Below are positions 20,201-29,000 of a DNA stretch of 64,000 bases, in pieces; positions within the stretch are counted from its first letter, which is position 1; the number at the start of each line of letters is the position of its first letter. A program made the translations under genes and the position numbers. Source of the DNA: Kosakonia cowanii JCM 10956 = DSM 18146. GTDB taxonomy: Bacteria; Pseudomonadota; Gammaproteobacteria; Enterobacterales; Enterobacteriaceae. The DNA is taken from positions 1,364,001 to 1,428,000 of the forward strand of contig NZ_CP019445.1 in NCBI RefSeq assembly GCF_001975225.1. Reading direction: 5' to 3'. Below the pieces are notes generated by a model, which worked only from the letters and a program-made list of their open reading frames with translations, was not told the origin of the DNA and searched no databases.

Positions 20201-23200
20201 TAAAACTGCGTGGGTTCCGCATTGAGCTGGGCGAGATTGCCGCCGCGCTGGCGAGCTATCCGCAGGTGACCCAGGCCGAGGTGATCCTGCAAAACGATAA
20301 CCCCGGCAACCCGCAGCTGGTGGGTTATATCATCAGTGACGGTAGTAGCCCTGTCGACATGGCGGCGCTGCGCCATCATGCGGCGGATAAACTGCCGGAA
20401 TATATGGTGCCGGCGGCGATTGTGCAGATGGAGAAATTCCCGCTGACCATTAACGGCAAGCTGGATAAACGCGCCTTGCCGAAACCGAGCATGATGCAGA
20501 GCGCGACCCGTCGCCAGCCGCGCAACGCCCAGGAGGAGATGTTAGCGGGCCTCTTCGCCGAGGTGTTGCAGCTGGACGCGCTGGGCATTGATGACAACTT
20601 CTTTATGCTCGGCGGCCATTCGCTGTTAGCGATGCGTCTGATAAGCCGCATCAGCAGCGAGCTGGGCAAAAATGTGCCCATTCGTACGCTGTTTGATTAC
20701 CCCACCGTGGCACAGCTCGCCAGCCAGCTGGCGCAGGCGGATATCGCCCCGAAAGTGGCGCTGACCCCGCAGCCGCGCGGCGAGTATCTGCCGCTCTCCT
20801 TTGCCCAGCAGCGCATGTGGTTACTGAAGAACCTCGACGATAACCACGCGGCCTATAACATGCCGCTCGCCGTGCGCTTCAGCGGGCCGCTGAATGAAGC
20901 GGCGCTGGGCCAGGCACTGCGTGATGTGGTGGCACGCCATGAAGTGTTGCGCACCCTCTACCCCCTCCATCAGGAGCAGCCTTACCAGCATATTCTCGCC
21001 GCTGATTCGGTCGAGATGACGCTGGCGGTGAAGTCGGTGAGTGAGGAAGCGCTCGCTGGCGCGCTGGATGAGGCGTCAGGCTACGCCTTTGACCTGGCGC
21101 GGGAAATTCCGCTGCGCTGTACGCTGTTCCGTCTGCCGCAGACCCATGAGCAGGTGTTGCTGATTGTCATTCACCATATCGCCTGCGATGGCGGCTCGCT
21201 GGCGCCGCTGTTCCACGATATCTCCTGCGCTTACAACGCGCGCTGCCAGCAGCAAGTGCCGACGTGGACACCGCTTGCGGTGCAGTACGCCGACTATGCG
21301 CTCTGGCAGCGCAGCCTGCTCGGCGAAATCGAGGAGAACACGCCGATCTGCGCCCAGCAGATCGCCTTCTGGCGCAGCGCGCTGGCGGACGCACCTGAAG
21401 AGATGCTGCTGCCCGTCGACCGTCCGCACCCGGCGTCACCGAGCTATGTGGGCGAGCGGGTCCATTTCCGTATCGACGAGGCGCTCTATCAGCGGATCAA
21501 AACGTTGACGCAACAGGAAGGGGTAACGCCGTTTATGCTGCTACAGGCGACCGCCGCTATCCTCTTTAGCCGCATGGGCGCGGGCGATGATATTACGCTC
21601 GGTACCGCCGCAGCAGGACGCTCGGATGAAGCCATCGGCGATCTGGTGGGCTTTTTCGTCAATACGCTGGTACTGCGCGTCGATCTGGCGGCTAATCCCA
21701 GCTTCCGTGCAGCGCTTGCCAGCGTTCGTGAATATATGCTCTCCGCCTACGTCAATCAGGATGTGCCCTTCGACTGGGTGGTCAAAGCGTTGAATCCGGG
21801 GCGCTCCTCCGCCAGACATCCCCTCTTCCAGGTGATGATGGTGCTGCAAAACAACGCCAATACGCCGCCGCAGTTGGTGGATGTGCAGGCCGCCCACCAG
21901 CCGGTCGGTCTGGTGACGACCAAGTTTGATCTGCTGTTTAACTTTGACGAGATTAGCGGCGAAAACAGCGAAGTCTGCGCGCTTGATGCGCAAATCGACT
22001 TCCCGGTCGAGCTGTTTGATCGCTCAACGGTGACTGCGCTGGCCGGTTACTTTGTGCAGCTGTTGCAGGCGGCGGTCGCCTCGCCGGATCGGCCGGTGAA
22101 AAACCTGCCGTTGCTGAGCGGCGAACAGCGCGACGCGCTTATTCATATCGGCAATGACACCTTTGTGGATCTGCCGCCAGCCACATTAGCGCAGGAGTTT
22201 GCCCGCCAGGTGGCAAAAACGCCGCACCACATCGCCATCAGCTGTGGCGACGAGCAGTTGACCTACCAGGAGCTGGATGCGCGCGCCAATGCCTTAGCGC
22301 ACAGCCTGCAACAGCAGGGCGTGAAAGCGGAACAGGGCGTGGCGTTACTGCTGGAGCGTTCACTCTCGCTGGTGATTGGCGTGCTCGCCGTGGTGAAAGC
22401 GGGCGGCTTCTATGTGCCGCTGCGCACCAGCGATCCGTTTGAGCGCTGGCAGCATATTACCCATACGCTGGATGTGCGCATCGCGGTGGTAGATGAGCAG
22501 CACAGCGCGACGCCTCTGCCGGAGGGTATTGCCGTGCTGACGGTCAATAATGCCCATACGCAAGAAGAAGCGCCGACTATCGCCACGCCGCTCAAGCCTG
22601 ACCATATCGCTTACGTGATGTTTACCTCCGGCTCCACCGGTCAACCGAAAGGGATTGCCATTACCCAGGATAACGTCGTTGCGCTGGCGCGGGATCGCCG
22701 CTGGCAGGGAGAACATCATCAGCGCATTCTGCTGCACTCGCCGTATGCCTTTGATGCCTCAACCTATGAGATCTGGGCGGCGCTGCTCAACGGCCACCAG
22801 GCGGTGATTGTGCCGGGGGAAGCGCTGGATCTGGCGGTGATCACCTCGACAATTACCGATCGCAACGTCACCGCGGTGTTTTTAACCTCCGGGCTGTTCC
22901 GCCTGATTGCCGAAGAGGCGTGGCAGTGCCTGGCGGGGGTCAGCAAAGTCTATACCGGTGGGGAGAAGATCTCTGCAAGCGCGGTACAGTCCGTGCGCGA
23001 GCACTTGCCGGATCTCGAGCTGATGAACATCTACGGCCCGACAGAGACGACGACTTACGCCACGGATTACCCGATTACGCAGGCGGATGCGCCCTATCTG
23101 GATGTGCCGATCGGCTACGCAATGGATAACACCTGCTTGTATGTGCTGGATGAGTACTTACAACCGCAGCCGGAGGGCGTTGCAGGCGAGCTTTACATCG

Positions 23201-24699
23201 CCGGGCGCGGGCTGGCGCGCGGCTACGTGAACCATCCGGGGCTTAGCGCGGCGCACTTTGTCGCCGACCCTTACGGGCCTGCGGGAAGCCGTATGTACCG
23301 CACCGGCGATAGAGTTAAACGCCGCCGCGACGGCGCCATCAGCTTTGTCAGCCGTGGCGATCAGCAGGTGAAAATTCGCGGCTTCCGAATCGAGCCAGGT
23401 GAAATCGAGATCGTGCTCAAGCAGCATGAGGCCGTGCAGCAGGTGGCGGTTATTCCACTTGAAGATGCGGCGGGCCATAAACAGCTGGTTGCCTATGTGG
23501 TGGCAAGCGATGCGCCCCCGGCATTGCCTGAAGCGCTGCAACAGTTTGCCCGTGAACGTCTACCGGACTTTATGGTGCCTGCTGCGGTGGTGCTGCTGGA
23601 GGCGTTGCCGCTCAATGCCAACGGTAAACTGGCGATGAGGTCGCTGCCGAAGCCTGATTTCAGCACCCAGACCGGGCGTCAACCGCAAAGCGAGCGGGAG
23701 ATCTGGCTGGCAGAGAAATTCAGCACGCTGCTCAAGGTTGAGAACGTCAGCATCGACAGCAGCTTCTTCGCCATGGGCGGCCACTCTCTGCTGGCGGCGC
23801 GCCTGATTACGCAGATTGACCGCGAATTGCAGGTGAAGCTGACTATCCGCGATCTGTTTGAATCGCCAACGGTTGCGATGCTGGCACAGCGGCTGGGGAG
23901 CAACCGGCGCAGCAGCATGCTGGATGTGATGCTGCCGCTGCAACCGCTGGGCGATAAAGCCGCGCTGTTCTGCCTGCCTCCCGGCGGCGGCCTGAGCTGG
24001 TCATATTCCGGGCTTATTGGCTACCTCGGCGAGCAGCAGCCGATCTACGGTCTGCAAGCGAGCAGGATCAGCACCGGCGAGGCAGCGGCCTCGGTAGAGG
24101 CGCTGGCGAAAACCTATCTGGCGGAGATCTATAACGTCCAGCCAGAAGGCCCTTATGCTCTCCTCGGCTGGTCTTTTGGCTGCCATCTGGCCCATGAGGT
24201 CGCCACGCTGCTACAAAAAGAGGGGCATGAAGTCAGCGCGCTGGTGCTGGTGGATGGCTATCCGCTCGGGGAGCGTTATCTTGAGACGATAATGAGCGAT
24301 GAAGAGGGGCTGAAGGTGCTGTTCGAAGCGCTGGTGGGTGCCGTTCCTGATGACCAGGCGCTCTTCTCTGTTGAGGGGCTGCGGCGAGAGTTGCAGGCGA
24401 TGGAACACCCTCTCGCAGACGTGGAGCCGGTGATTTTCGAGCGTATCTTTGCTGAGCTTCGCGATGCGCCGCTGCTGCTGGCCGCCACCACACCGGGATG
24501 CTATCGCGGTGATATGCTCTTCTTCAAAGCCACAAAGCGTGATGCCGGGGAAGAGGATTTCGATCCTCAGCTCTGGGCAAACTATGTTGATGGCAATATC
24601 ATCGTCCACCCTGTGCCGGGCACCCATAACGGTATGTTCAGCCCGGAGGCGTTGAAAAGCATCGGCCCGGTGATTCAGCGCTGGCTTGAGAGCCACTGA
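11299..24699 (+). CDS. Four-module nonribosomal peptide synthetase with terminal thioesterase (predicted Gly-Val-Thr-Ile)
   Basis: The 4466-residue protein reads C-A-T-C-A-T-C-A-T-C-A-T-TE. Condensation active sites HHxxxDG are at about residues 140, 1176, 2223 and 3292, all intact. Carrier serines (GGHS) are Ser993, 2040, 3108 and 4163. The thioesterase has GWSFG with Ser4292 and a C-terminal GTHNGMF histidine motif, and resembles the EntF TE. Specificity codes read from the sequence are DILQLGVIWK (A1, glycine), DAYWIGGTFK (A2, valine-like), DFWNVGMVHK (A3, threonine) and DAYFYGITYK (A4, closest to the isoleucine code DAFFYGITFK). There is no epimerase domain. The N-terminal C domain is EntF-like and precedes module 1, so it should receive an acyl or aryl starter. 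I start at the ATG at 11299, six bases after TGAGG; a TTG at 11287 is unlikely. MbtH gene upstream, terminator downstream. Confidence 0.95.
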   Translation: MSAPEDMDYFALTSAQMGMWLANEVALNQANNNISEYLIIDGAINPSLFKDAIKTMIAETDAMHGRFFHENNDVRQSLTPVNDYEAGFYDFSMMDDPWATAIEYMTAQTNRAYSLSEKHLFTFFLIKIAENKHLYYQCSHHILTDGFGAALLLSHAIEIYNDLIADKPVSPSPFGSFKTLMADDVEYRHSKRFARDRDYWVSRFSDLPEPVSLAGRAAPCDQLIRQRIPLEKPFHDAIMQRASDSGFTLPQLLTALSAIYLYRITGNEDLVIGFPMAARVGRAQRSIPGLMSNIMPLRLNLSPALTLNDVMAQAMKEMISSLRHQQYRHEDLLRELNVTRPLFNTAINVELFGESLALTGAETFSVNLSNGLVEDLSIFFFGYGGERTIVLGFDANSALYSEQQLLAHYERMTALFSELIANPEMAIGIPALLSASEHQQIALLNEKTAAPTPSLTLAECFEKHVQLTPDAPAIFYEESVLSYGQLNSLVNQMSHYLRQQGVRPGDIVGLLLPRTDNLVIAMLAIMKAGAVYMPLDPDHPGERIKHILATAAPTCLLTTSGTSHLVAQFPQYQIDDNAIIADIISQPETNPVTTSAQRQQAAYVLFTSGSTGAPKGVLIPHHALTNFMVAMQQHVQLSAEHRLMAVTTVGFDIAALELFLPLLNGAAVVLASRDAARDPHLLANEIHRWNITHLQGTPALWQGLVSYQPQALTGLTALVGGDALAANLAEQMVTLASRVIQVYGPTETTIWSTLRELSADRVAPSIIGLPINNTQVYILDSALQPVPVGQAGELYIAGDGLAFGYLKRADLTSERFIANPFGPEGSRMYRTGDIAFWEQDMQIGFLGRADNQVKIRGYRIELGDIENALLGSKAIKQALVLAHDEKASGQKRLVAYVVPHNGAHCSPETLRADLGKQLPDYMVPSVMMVLEQFPLTANGKIDRRALPVPAFTAPARVLPSTPQQEKLCQLFAECLDSALPGINDNFFSLGGHSLLALKLLSRIREAFNSEISLKAIFDAPTVAELSALIEAGSGAPVRPALVAQPRPALLPMSFAQQRLWLQEQIAPGSAYNMPLAIRLTGKLDAAMLTQALADVISRHESLRTRLTQQEDTPCQQVLTPQEAAFTLQQQAIAPDDLNAQLMQHSAHVFALDRELPIKGWLYQLAPEQHVLLLVIHHTAGDGGSLFPLLQDLSLCWQARQAGHAPDLTPLAVQYADYALWQRALLSEEQDENALFARQMAYWRNQLQGLPEEITLAGDRPRPARATSAGDRVAFTLPDGVFAKLAALSAQTGASLFMLLHAGLVALLHRMGAGDDIAIGTPIYGRTDIAQIPMIGYFANTAVLRTKASGNPELRTLIELARSAVLEANEHQDLPFERLVEALAPDRSLAKHPLFQVMLAVDTPWPQAVSFEGLQLEQLELPTSSAKFDLLFNFNIDEQHGRVSGYIEYATDLYNARTIEGVAERVVNVIETLVSAPTTRVGELALLTSAQRETLLSGWNATRVALPEVRIAALFEQQVLRTPDAIAVKQGSKTVTYSQLNQAANRLAHRLMALNGGTTFCAGLLMQHSIDEVIATLAVIKAGGAYLPLRPRDPLERQQMMLDDAGATLLIADAGLPLPDAAHIIHPADDVQQAGTETNPAVAGAAQSLAYIMYTSGSTGKPKGIAVNQQSVAALALDRRWSAEDHQRVLLHSPSAFDASTYELWVPLLCGGQLIVAPAGELDIDALAQIVMAENVTALWLTAGLFRLMAEEHASALNAVRLLIAGGDVLPVAAIRKVMTQCPALKMMNGYGPTETTTFTTTHLMPGIPTEMTVPIGAPIDNMQVYVLDGYLNPVPVGVPGELYIAGLGLARGYQNQPVLTATHFVANPFAQPGERMYRSGDWARWREDGVLEYLSRGDQQVKIRGFRIELAEVETALQQQPAVAQALACIVEPNAGNKQIVAYVIPRKEVEFDAEQLRAALSAQLPDFMVPAMIIPLETFPLNANGKVDMRALPAPHFTAAQHRGARNERESMLCALFAKVLGLDDIGIDDNFFALGGHSLLASRLVSKVRREMRVDPAIRDLFEAPTVAQFAERLHAAAPSRLLLQAREKPAHLSLSAAQRRLWMIDRIEGQTATYNMPLTLELTGEVNVAALAAALNDVKLRHETLRTRFLQQPDGSVYQHVTGVEEAACTLITEHVASDDLQSRMLSAAQYTFDLAGEDPCRAWLFTVNEERHLLLFLMHHIASDGSSLSPLLHDLAAAYNARAQGQAPAFAPLAVNYGDYALWQNDWLGELNAADTLAGRQLAWWRNTLADLPDELKLPLDRPRPARASYRGKQCRFIIDEALHARLLEVAKGHNASLFMVLQAALAVLLHRMGAGDDIPVGTAIAGRSDEALEPLVGFFINTLVMRTTIDDNLTFSALLEKVRDYALQAYEHQDLPFDNLVEALNPERSLARHPLFQVMLVLQNMAYSEARFDHLQTNVATPLLPVAKFDLTFNIEETPTALNGILEYATDLFDDATAEALAERFVLVLHAVMAEPQRRVGSVPLLLAEEYQAAVPVCTTFNQWADATLHEVFEQRVRETPQATALSLGDETLSYGELNQRANQLARYLVSRGIGTEDSVALALPRTMETLVALLAIVKAGAAYLPLDVHNPADRLAYIVDDARPALIITLAEYAGTLSSTLPELLLDTPQCQQLLAGLSAEDLRDDERLRPVTPESLAYIIYTSGSTGKPKGVMIHHSNVLRLFAATEGWFDFARTDIWTLFHSCSFDFSVWEIWGPLLYGGELVVVPFIVSRDPQAFLQLLSDKRVTILNQTPSAFYQLIEAENAVAPASYPLALRKVVFGGEALDLSQLERWYQRHDDAAPELINMYGITETTVHVSYQPLTAEGARNASGSLIGVAIPDLHIHLLDDALQPVPVGVEGEMYISGAGLARGYLNRVALSSERFVADPYGEPGARMYRSGDVAIRTRKGELNYLGRADQQVKLRGFRIELGEIAAALASYPQVTQAEVILQNDNPGNPQLVGYIISDGSSPVDMAALRHHAADKLPEYMVPAAIVQMEKFPLTINGKLDKRALPKPSMMQSATRRQPRNAQEEMLAGLFAEVLQLDALGIDDNFFMLGGHSLLAMRLISRISSELGKNVPIRTLFDYPTVAQLASQLAQADIAPKVALTPQPRGEYLPLSFAQQRMWLLKNLDDNHAAYNMPLAVRFSGPLNEAALGQALRDVVARHEVLRTLYPLHQEQPYQHILAADSVEMTLAVKSVSEEALAGALDEASGYAFDLAREIPLRCTLFRLPQTHEQVLLIVIHHIACDGGSLAPLFHDISCAYNARCQQQVPTWTPLAVQYADYALWQRSLLGEIEENTPICAQQIAFWRSALADAPEEMLLPVDRPHPASPSYVGERVHFRIDEALYQRIKTLTQQEGVTPFMLLQATAAILFSRMGAGDDITLGTAAAGRSDEAIGDLVGFFVNTLVLRVDLAANPSFRAALASVREYMLSAYVNQDVPFDWVVKALNPGRSSARHPLFQVMMVLQNNANTPPQLVDVQAAHQPVGLVTTKFDLLFNFDEISGENSEVCALDAQIDFPVELFDRSTVTALAGYFVQLLQAAVASPDRPVKNLPLLSGEQRDALIHIGNDTFVDLPPATLAQEFARQVAKTPHHIAISCGDEQLTYQELDARANALAHSLQQQGVKAEQGVALLLERSLSLVIGVLAVVKAGGFYVPLRTSDPFERWQHITHTLDVRIAVVDEQHSATPLPEGIAVLTVNNAHTQEEAPTIATPLKPDHIAYVMFTSGSTGQPKGIAITQDNVVALARDRRWQGEHHQRILLHSPYAFDASTYEIWAALLNGHQAVIVPGEALDLAVITSTITDRNVTAVFLTSGLFRLIAEEAWQCLAGVSKVYTGGEKISASAVQSVREHLPDLELMNIYGPTETTTYATDYPITQADAPYLDVPIGYAMDNTCLYVLDEYLQPQPEGVAGELYIAGRGLARGYVNHPGLSAAHFVADPYGPAGSRMYRTGDRVKRRRDGAISFVSRGDQQVKIRGFRIEPGEIEIVLKQHEAVQQVAVIPLEDAAGHKQLVAYVVASDAPPALPEALQQFARERLPDFMVPAAVVLLEALPLNANGKLAMRSLPKPDFSTQTGRQPQSEREIWLAEKFSTLLKVENVSIDSSFFAMGGHSLLAARLITQIDRELQVKLTIRDLFESPTVAMLAQRLGSNRRSSMLDVMLPLQPLGDKAALFCLPPGGGLSWSYSGLIGYLGEQQPIYGLQASRISTGEAAASVEALAKTYLAEIYNVQPEGPYALLGWSFGCHLAHEVATLLQKEGHEVSALVLVDGYPLGERYLETIMSDEEGLKVLFEALVGAVPDDQALFSVEGLRRELQAMEHPLADVEPVIFERIFAELRDAPLLLAATTPGCYRGDMLFFKATKRDAGEEDFDPQLWANYVDGNIIVHPVPGTHNGMFSPEALKSIGPVIQRWLESH

Positions 24700-24721
24700 G
24701 CGGATTGAATGTTATGTTGAT

Positions 24722-24748
24722 AAAACCGCCGTAATGGCGGTTTTTTTT
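24722..24748 (+). terminator. Terminator after NRPS line 1
   Basis: AAAACCGCC-GTAAT-GGCGGTTTT followed by further T residues, 23 bases after the NRPS stop codon. It separates NRPS line 1 from the phosphopantetheinyl transferase gene, although read-through is possible. Confidence 0.85.
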
Positions 24749-24768
24749 ACCTGTTGAGAGTGAGCAAC

Positions 24769-25482
24769 ATGTTAACTCCATTGACCCATCACGCACGGCC
24801 GCCTTTTATCTCCCATCTTGAGATGGGCACGATAGCGGCCATTCCGGGGCTCGCCTACTGCCAGCTCTGTTTTGATCGCCACGCCTGGCAGGACGAGTTG
24901 TTTGACCACTACGCGATCCCGTTTCCCGTGCGCCTGCACGCGGCGGGCGTCAAGCGCCGGGCAGAGTACCTGGCGGCGCGCTACGGCGCAAAGCTGCTGC
25001 TTGCGCACCACGGCTGCGACGCCAGCGTTGGCTCGGCGGCGGATCGCTCCCCCATCTGGCCTGCGGGCTGGTGCGGTAGCCTTTCCCATACCCATGACCG
25101 GGCGATAGCCGTTATCGCGCCCAGCGGCGCAGGCCTGACACCGGGCGTGGATATTGAGATGCTGGCACCAGAGACCATGCGCGAAACCGCTGATATGTTC
25201 ACCTCAGCGCAGGAGCAGGCGCTACTTGCGGGCTGCGCGCTGCCTTATGAGAGTGCGCTACTGATCGCTTTCTCCGCCAAAGAGAGCCTGTTCAAAGCCC
25301 TCTACCCCGAAGTGCGGCGCTTTTTTGACTTCGATGCCGCGCGGGTTTGTCAGCTTGATACCGCAACGCAGCGCATCACCCTTGAACTGACGCAACCTCT
25401 GACGGCAGAGAGAGCGCCGGGAAGCCAACTGACGGGTTACTACACCCTTGCAGAGGATCACCTCATCACACTTATTGCCTGA
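24769..25482 (+). CDS. EntD-like 4'-phosphopantetheinyl transferase
   Basis: This enzyme transfers phosphopantetheine from CoA to the carrier-domain serines, converting the NRPS from apo to holo form. The 237-residue protein has the Sfp/EntD motifs in order: WCGSLSHTHDRAIAV, PGVDIEML (metal-binding Asp and Glu) and FSAKESLFKALYP (the KES(L/I)FK signature). N-terminal RRAEYLAARYGAK is also typical of EntD. I start at the ATG at 24769 (MLTPLTHHARP), preceded by a GAGAGTGAG stretch. Its place between the two NRPS lines argues it serves both. Confidence 0.95.
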   Translation: MLTPLTHHARPPFISHLEMGTIAAIPGLAYCQLCFDRHAWQDELFDHYAIPFPVRLHAAGVKRRAEYLAARYGAKLLLAHHGCDASVGSAADRSPIWPAGWCGSLSHTHDRAIAVIAPSGAGLTPGVDIEMLAPETMRETADMFTSAQEQALLAGCALPYESALLIAFSAKESLFKALYPEVRRFFDFDAARVCQLDTATQRITLELTQPLTAERAPGSQLTGYYTLAEDHLITLIA

Positions 25483-25805
25483 GGGATAAGCACTGCTTTG
25501 CCTCTGCTTCGTTGCTCAGCAGAGGCGGGCAACCACCGCTTATCACACGCCGCCTTGCCTCTCTTATCTCCTCTATTTTTAACTGCCGTTAATTCCCCGC
25601 AATTAAATATCAATTACCACAATAATATTCACCCACACCTTTAAATACTCAGCCTTTTATAACTCCCAATAAATAATAATATTTACAAACAGCCTGAACT
25701 CAGCATTCAAATTCTTAAAAACGCAAAAGCGAAATCATCTTCATTGCTTTAACAGAGAATCTTCTATAGAAAAAAAAGCCTCACCCCTATGAACAGGATA
25801 AAGAG
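25483..25805 (+). promoter_or_regulatory. Intergenic region between the phosphopantetheinyl transferase and the second NRPS unit
   Basis: This 323-base stretch has no gene. Near its start, GCCTCTGCT (25500-25508) pairs with AGCAGAGGC (25518-25526) to form a perfect 9-base stem that may end the upstream transcript, though no T-run follows. From about 25570 the sequence is very A+T rich, like the region before the first MbtH gene, and presumably holds the promoter of the second unit. I see no CRP-like site here. Confidence 0.45.
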
Positions 25806-26006
25806 ATGAGCAACCCCTTCGACAATGAGAACCTTATATTCATCGTATTAGTGAATCAGGAGAACCAACACTCGTTATGGCCCGAGTTTATTCCGGTTCC
25901 GGATGGCTGGGAGCCGGTATATGGGCCAGCAAGCCGGGCTGAATGCCTGCACTACATTGAGGAGAACTGGCAGGATATCAAGCCGAAAAGCCTGCAAAAC
26001 ATTTAG
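25806..26006 (+). CDS. MbtH-like protein of NRPS line 2
   Basis: A second 66-residue MbtH-like protein with the same motifs (LVNQENQHSLWPEF, VPDGWEPV, GPASRAECLHYIEENW), and a duplicate of the one at 11047-11247. It is preceded by ACAGGATAAAGAG as ribosome-binding site and followed 52 bases later by the second NRPS gene; the same 52-base spacing is seen in the first unit. Confidence 0.96.
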   Translation: MSNPFDNENLIFIVLVNQENQHSLWPEFIPVPDGWEPVYGPASRAECLHYIEENWQDIKPKSLQNI

Positions 26007-26039
26007 TTGTATCCATCACTCTTTTCCTCTGCCGCTTTC

Positions 26040-26054
26040 TAATATTGAGGTTTT
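26040..26054 (+). repeat. Duplicated NRPS leader, copy 2
   Basis: Second copy of TAATATTGAGGTTTT (see 11282-11296), directly before the start of the second NRPS. Confidence 0.8.
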
Positions 26055-26058
26055 GCTT

Positions 26059-29000
26059 ATGTCCGCGCTAATTGACATGGAGTACGTCGCTTTAACATCC
26101 GCACAAATGGGAATGTGGTTAGCGAATGAAGTCGCCCTGAATCCGGGGAATAATACAATCAGCGAATATTTAATTATTGATGGCGAAGTAAGCCCAATAT
26201 TATTTAAAGCGGCAGTCAAAAAAATGATTGCTGAAGCCGAAACAATGCACGGCCGGTTTTTTCAAACAGACAACACGGTAAAGCAGCAGTTGCCCGCCAT
26301 CGATAATTATGATGCTGCCTTTTACGATTTCAGTGCGCGCCCGGATGCCTGGGAAGCCGCACTGGCCTTTATGAGCGAGCAGACAAATCAACGCTTCTCC
26401 CTTACACAAGGGAACGCATTTATCTTTTGTCTCATTAAGCTCAGCCCGAAAAGATTCCTCTATTACCACTGCTGCCACCATATCCTGCTGGACGGTTTTG
26501 GCGCTTCGCTGATCCTTCGCCGCACGGTCGATATCTACAATGCACTGGTGATGGATAAACCTATCGCGCCGACGCCGTTCGGCAACTTTCGCGCCTTGAT
26601 TGCCGAAGATACCGCCTACAGAAACTCAAACCGCTTTCTTCGCGATCGCGAATACTGGATGGCGCGCTTTCAGGATACGCCAGCGCCCGCAAGCCTGGCG
26701 GGCCGCAGCGCGCCGGATGCGCCGATCGTCCGCCAGCGCAACAGTATCGATTTAGCCCTGCATCAGGCCCTGCATCGCCATGCCGAAGCCGCAGGCTGCA
26801 CGCTCCCGCAACTGCTTACGGCGTTAACCGCCATTTACCTCTACCGCATGACCGGTCAGCAGGAGGTGGTGATTGGGCTACCGATGGCGGCACGCGTCGG
26901 GCGAGTGCAGCGCACCACGCCTGCGATGATGTCCAACATCATGCCGATACGCCTGCCGCTTTCGCCCGCGCTGACCCTTGATGATGTGCTGGTGCTGGTC
27001 GCAAAAGAGATGATGTCCGCGTTACGTCACCAGCAGTATCCCCATGAAGCGTTAACCCGCGATCTTAAACTCGACCGCCCGCTCTACCACACCACCATCA
27101 ACGTCGAGTTATTTGGCGACGATCTGGCTTTCAACGGCGCGAAAACTTTCCCGGTGAATACCAGCAACGGGCCGGTTGACGATCTGGCGATCTTCTTCTT
27201 TGGTTACGGCGACGAACACACGCTGGTCGTCGGCTTTGATGCTAATAGCGCCCTCTACAGCCCAGAGAGTTTATCCGCCCATCATCAGCGCATGCTGGCG
27301 CTGTTTAGCGCATTAATCGACCAGCCACACGCCGCGATTGGTGCCCCCTCGCTGCTGAGCGCAGAAGAGGAGCAGCTTTTTGCCCGCGCCAATGATACCT
27401 GCGCGCCCGTGCCGCCCCTCTCCTTTGCGGCGCTGTTTGAACGCCATGCCAGAAGCACCCCGCACGCGCCTGCGCTTAACGATCGGCACACCCAACTGAG
27501 CTACAGCCAGCTTAACCGCCAGGCGAACCGGCTTAGCCGCTATCTACAGGCGCAGGGTGTGCGCCCAGGCGACAGCGTCGCGCTGCTCCTGCCGCGCACG
27601 GTGGAGATGGTCATCGCCATGCTGGCAGTCGCCAAAGCACAGGCCATTTACCTGCCCCTTGATGCCGATCATCCGGCGGAGCGCCTGCAGCATATTCTCG
27701 CCACCGCCCAGCCGACGCTGATCCTCTCCTCGTCGCAAACGGCGGGGATCGTTACCGGTTATCGCCAGCAGCAGATCGACAGTGACGCGGCGGTGGCGGC
27801 CATTGCGGCACAGCACGACGATAACCTGACCACGCTGCCACAACCGCAGCAGCCAGCGTATGTGCTCTTTACCTCCGGCTCCACCGGCGCGCCGAAAGGG
27901 GTACTGGTCTCTCACGGCTCGTTAACCAACTTCCTCACCGCCATACAGCACACCGTGCAACTGACGGCGCAGCATCGGCTGTTAGCCGTGACCACCCTCA
28001 GTTTTGATATCGCCGCGCTGGAGCTTTTATTGCCGCTGATGACCGGCGCGTCGGTCACTATCGCCTCACGGGAGTGCGCGCGCGACCCGCGTCTGCTGGC
28101 GCAGGCGATCGCTGAACATCAGATCACCCATATGCAGGGTACGCCCGCGCTGTGGCATGGGTTAGTGGCCTATCAGCCCGATTCGCTGGCTGGCCTGACG
28201 GCAATGGTCGGCGGCGATGCGCTACCCCAAACGCTTGCGGAGCGCATGGTCGCCCTCTCTGAGCGCGTCATTCAACTCTATGGCCCCACCGAAACCACTA
28301 TCTGGTCGACCTTAAGCGAGCTGAGCGCCGCGCACCCCTCGCCGTCGGTTATCGGTAGACCGCTCTTTAATACCCGCATCCATATCCTTGATGACGCCCT
28401 GAAACCAGTGCCGGTTGGGCAGCCTGGCGAACTCTATATCGCTGGTGACGGGCTGGCGCTCGGCTATCTCAACCGCGCAGATTTAACCAGCGAGCGCTTT
28501 GTTGCCAACCCCTTTGATGAGGAGGGTAAGCGTATGTATCGCACCGGCGATATGGCCTGCTGGAGTGAAGCGCAGACGATCGTTTTCCTTGGCCGGGTGG
28601 ACAATCAGGTCAAGATCCGCGGCTATCGCATTGAACTCGGGGAGATTGAAAATGCGCTCAACGCCCTGCCCGACGTTAAACAGGCGCTGGTCGTCGCCCA
28701 TGAGGAGAAAAAGAGCGGGCAGAAACGGCTGGTGGCGTACGTCGTGGCGCACGATGATGCAGCCTGTAGCCCGGATGCGCTGCGCGCGGCATCAGCGCAA
28801 AAACTGCCGGACTATATGGTGCCCGCGCGGGTGATGGTGCTGGCGCACTTCCCCCTGACGGCGAATGGCAAAATTGACCGCCGGGCGCTGCCGCAACCGA
28901 CTTTTACCTCCCTCGCCCCGGTGCCGCCCGCTACTGCGCAGCAGCGGGAGCTGTGCCAGCTGTTTGCCGAGTGCCTGGCCATCGACCCGCCCGGTATTGA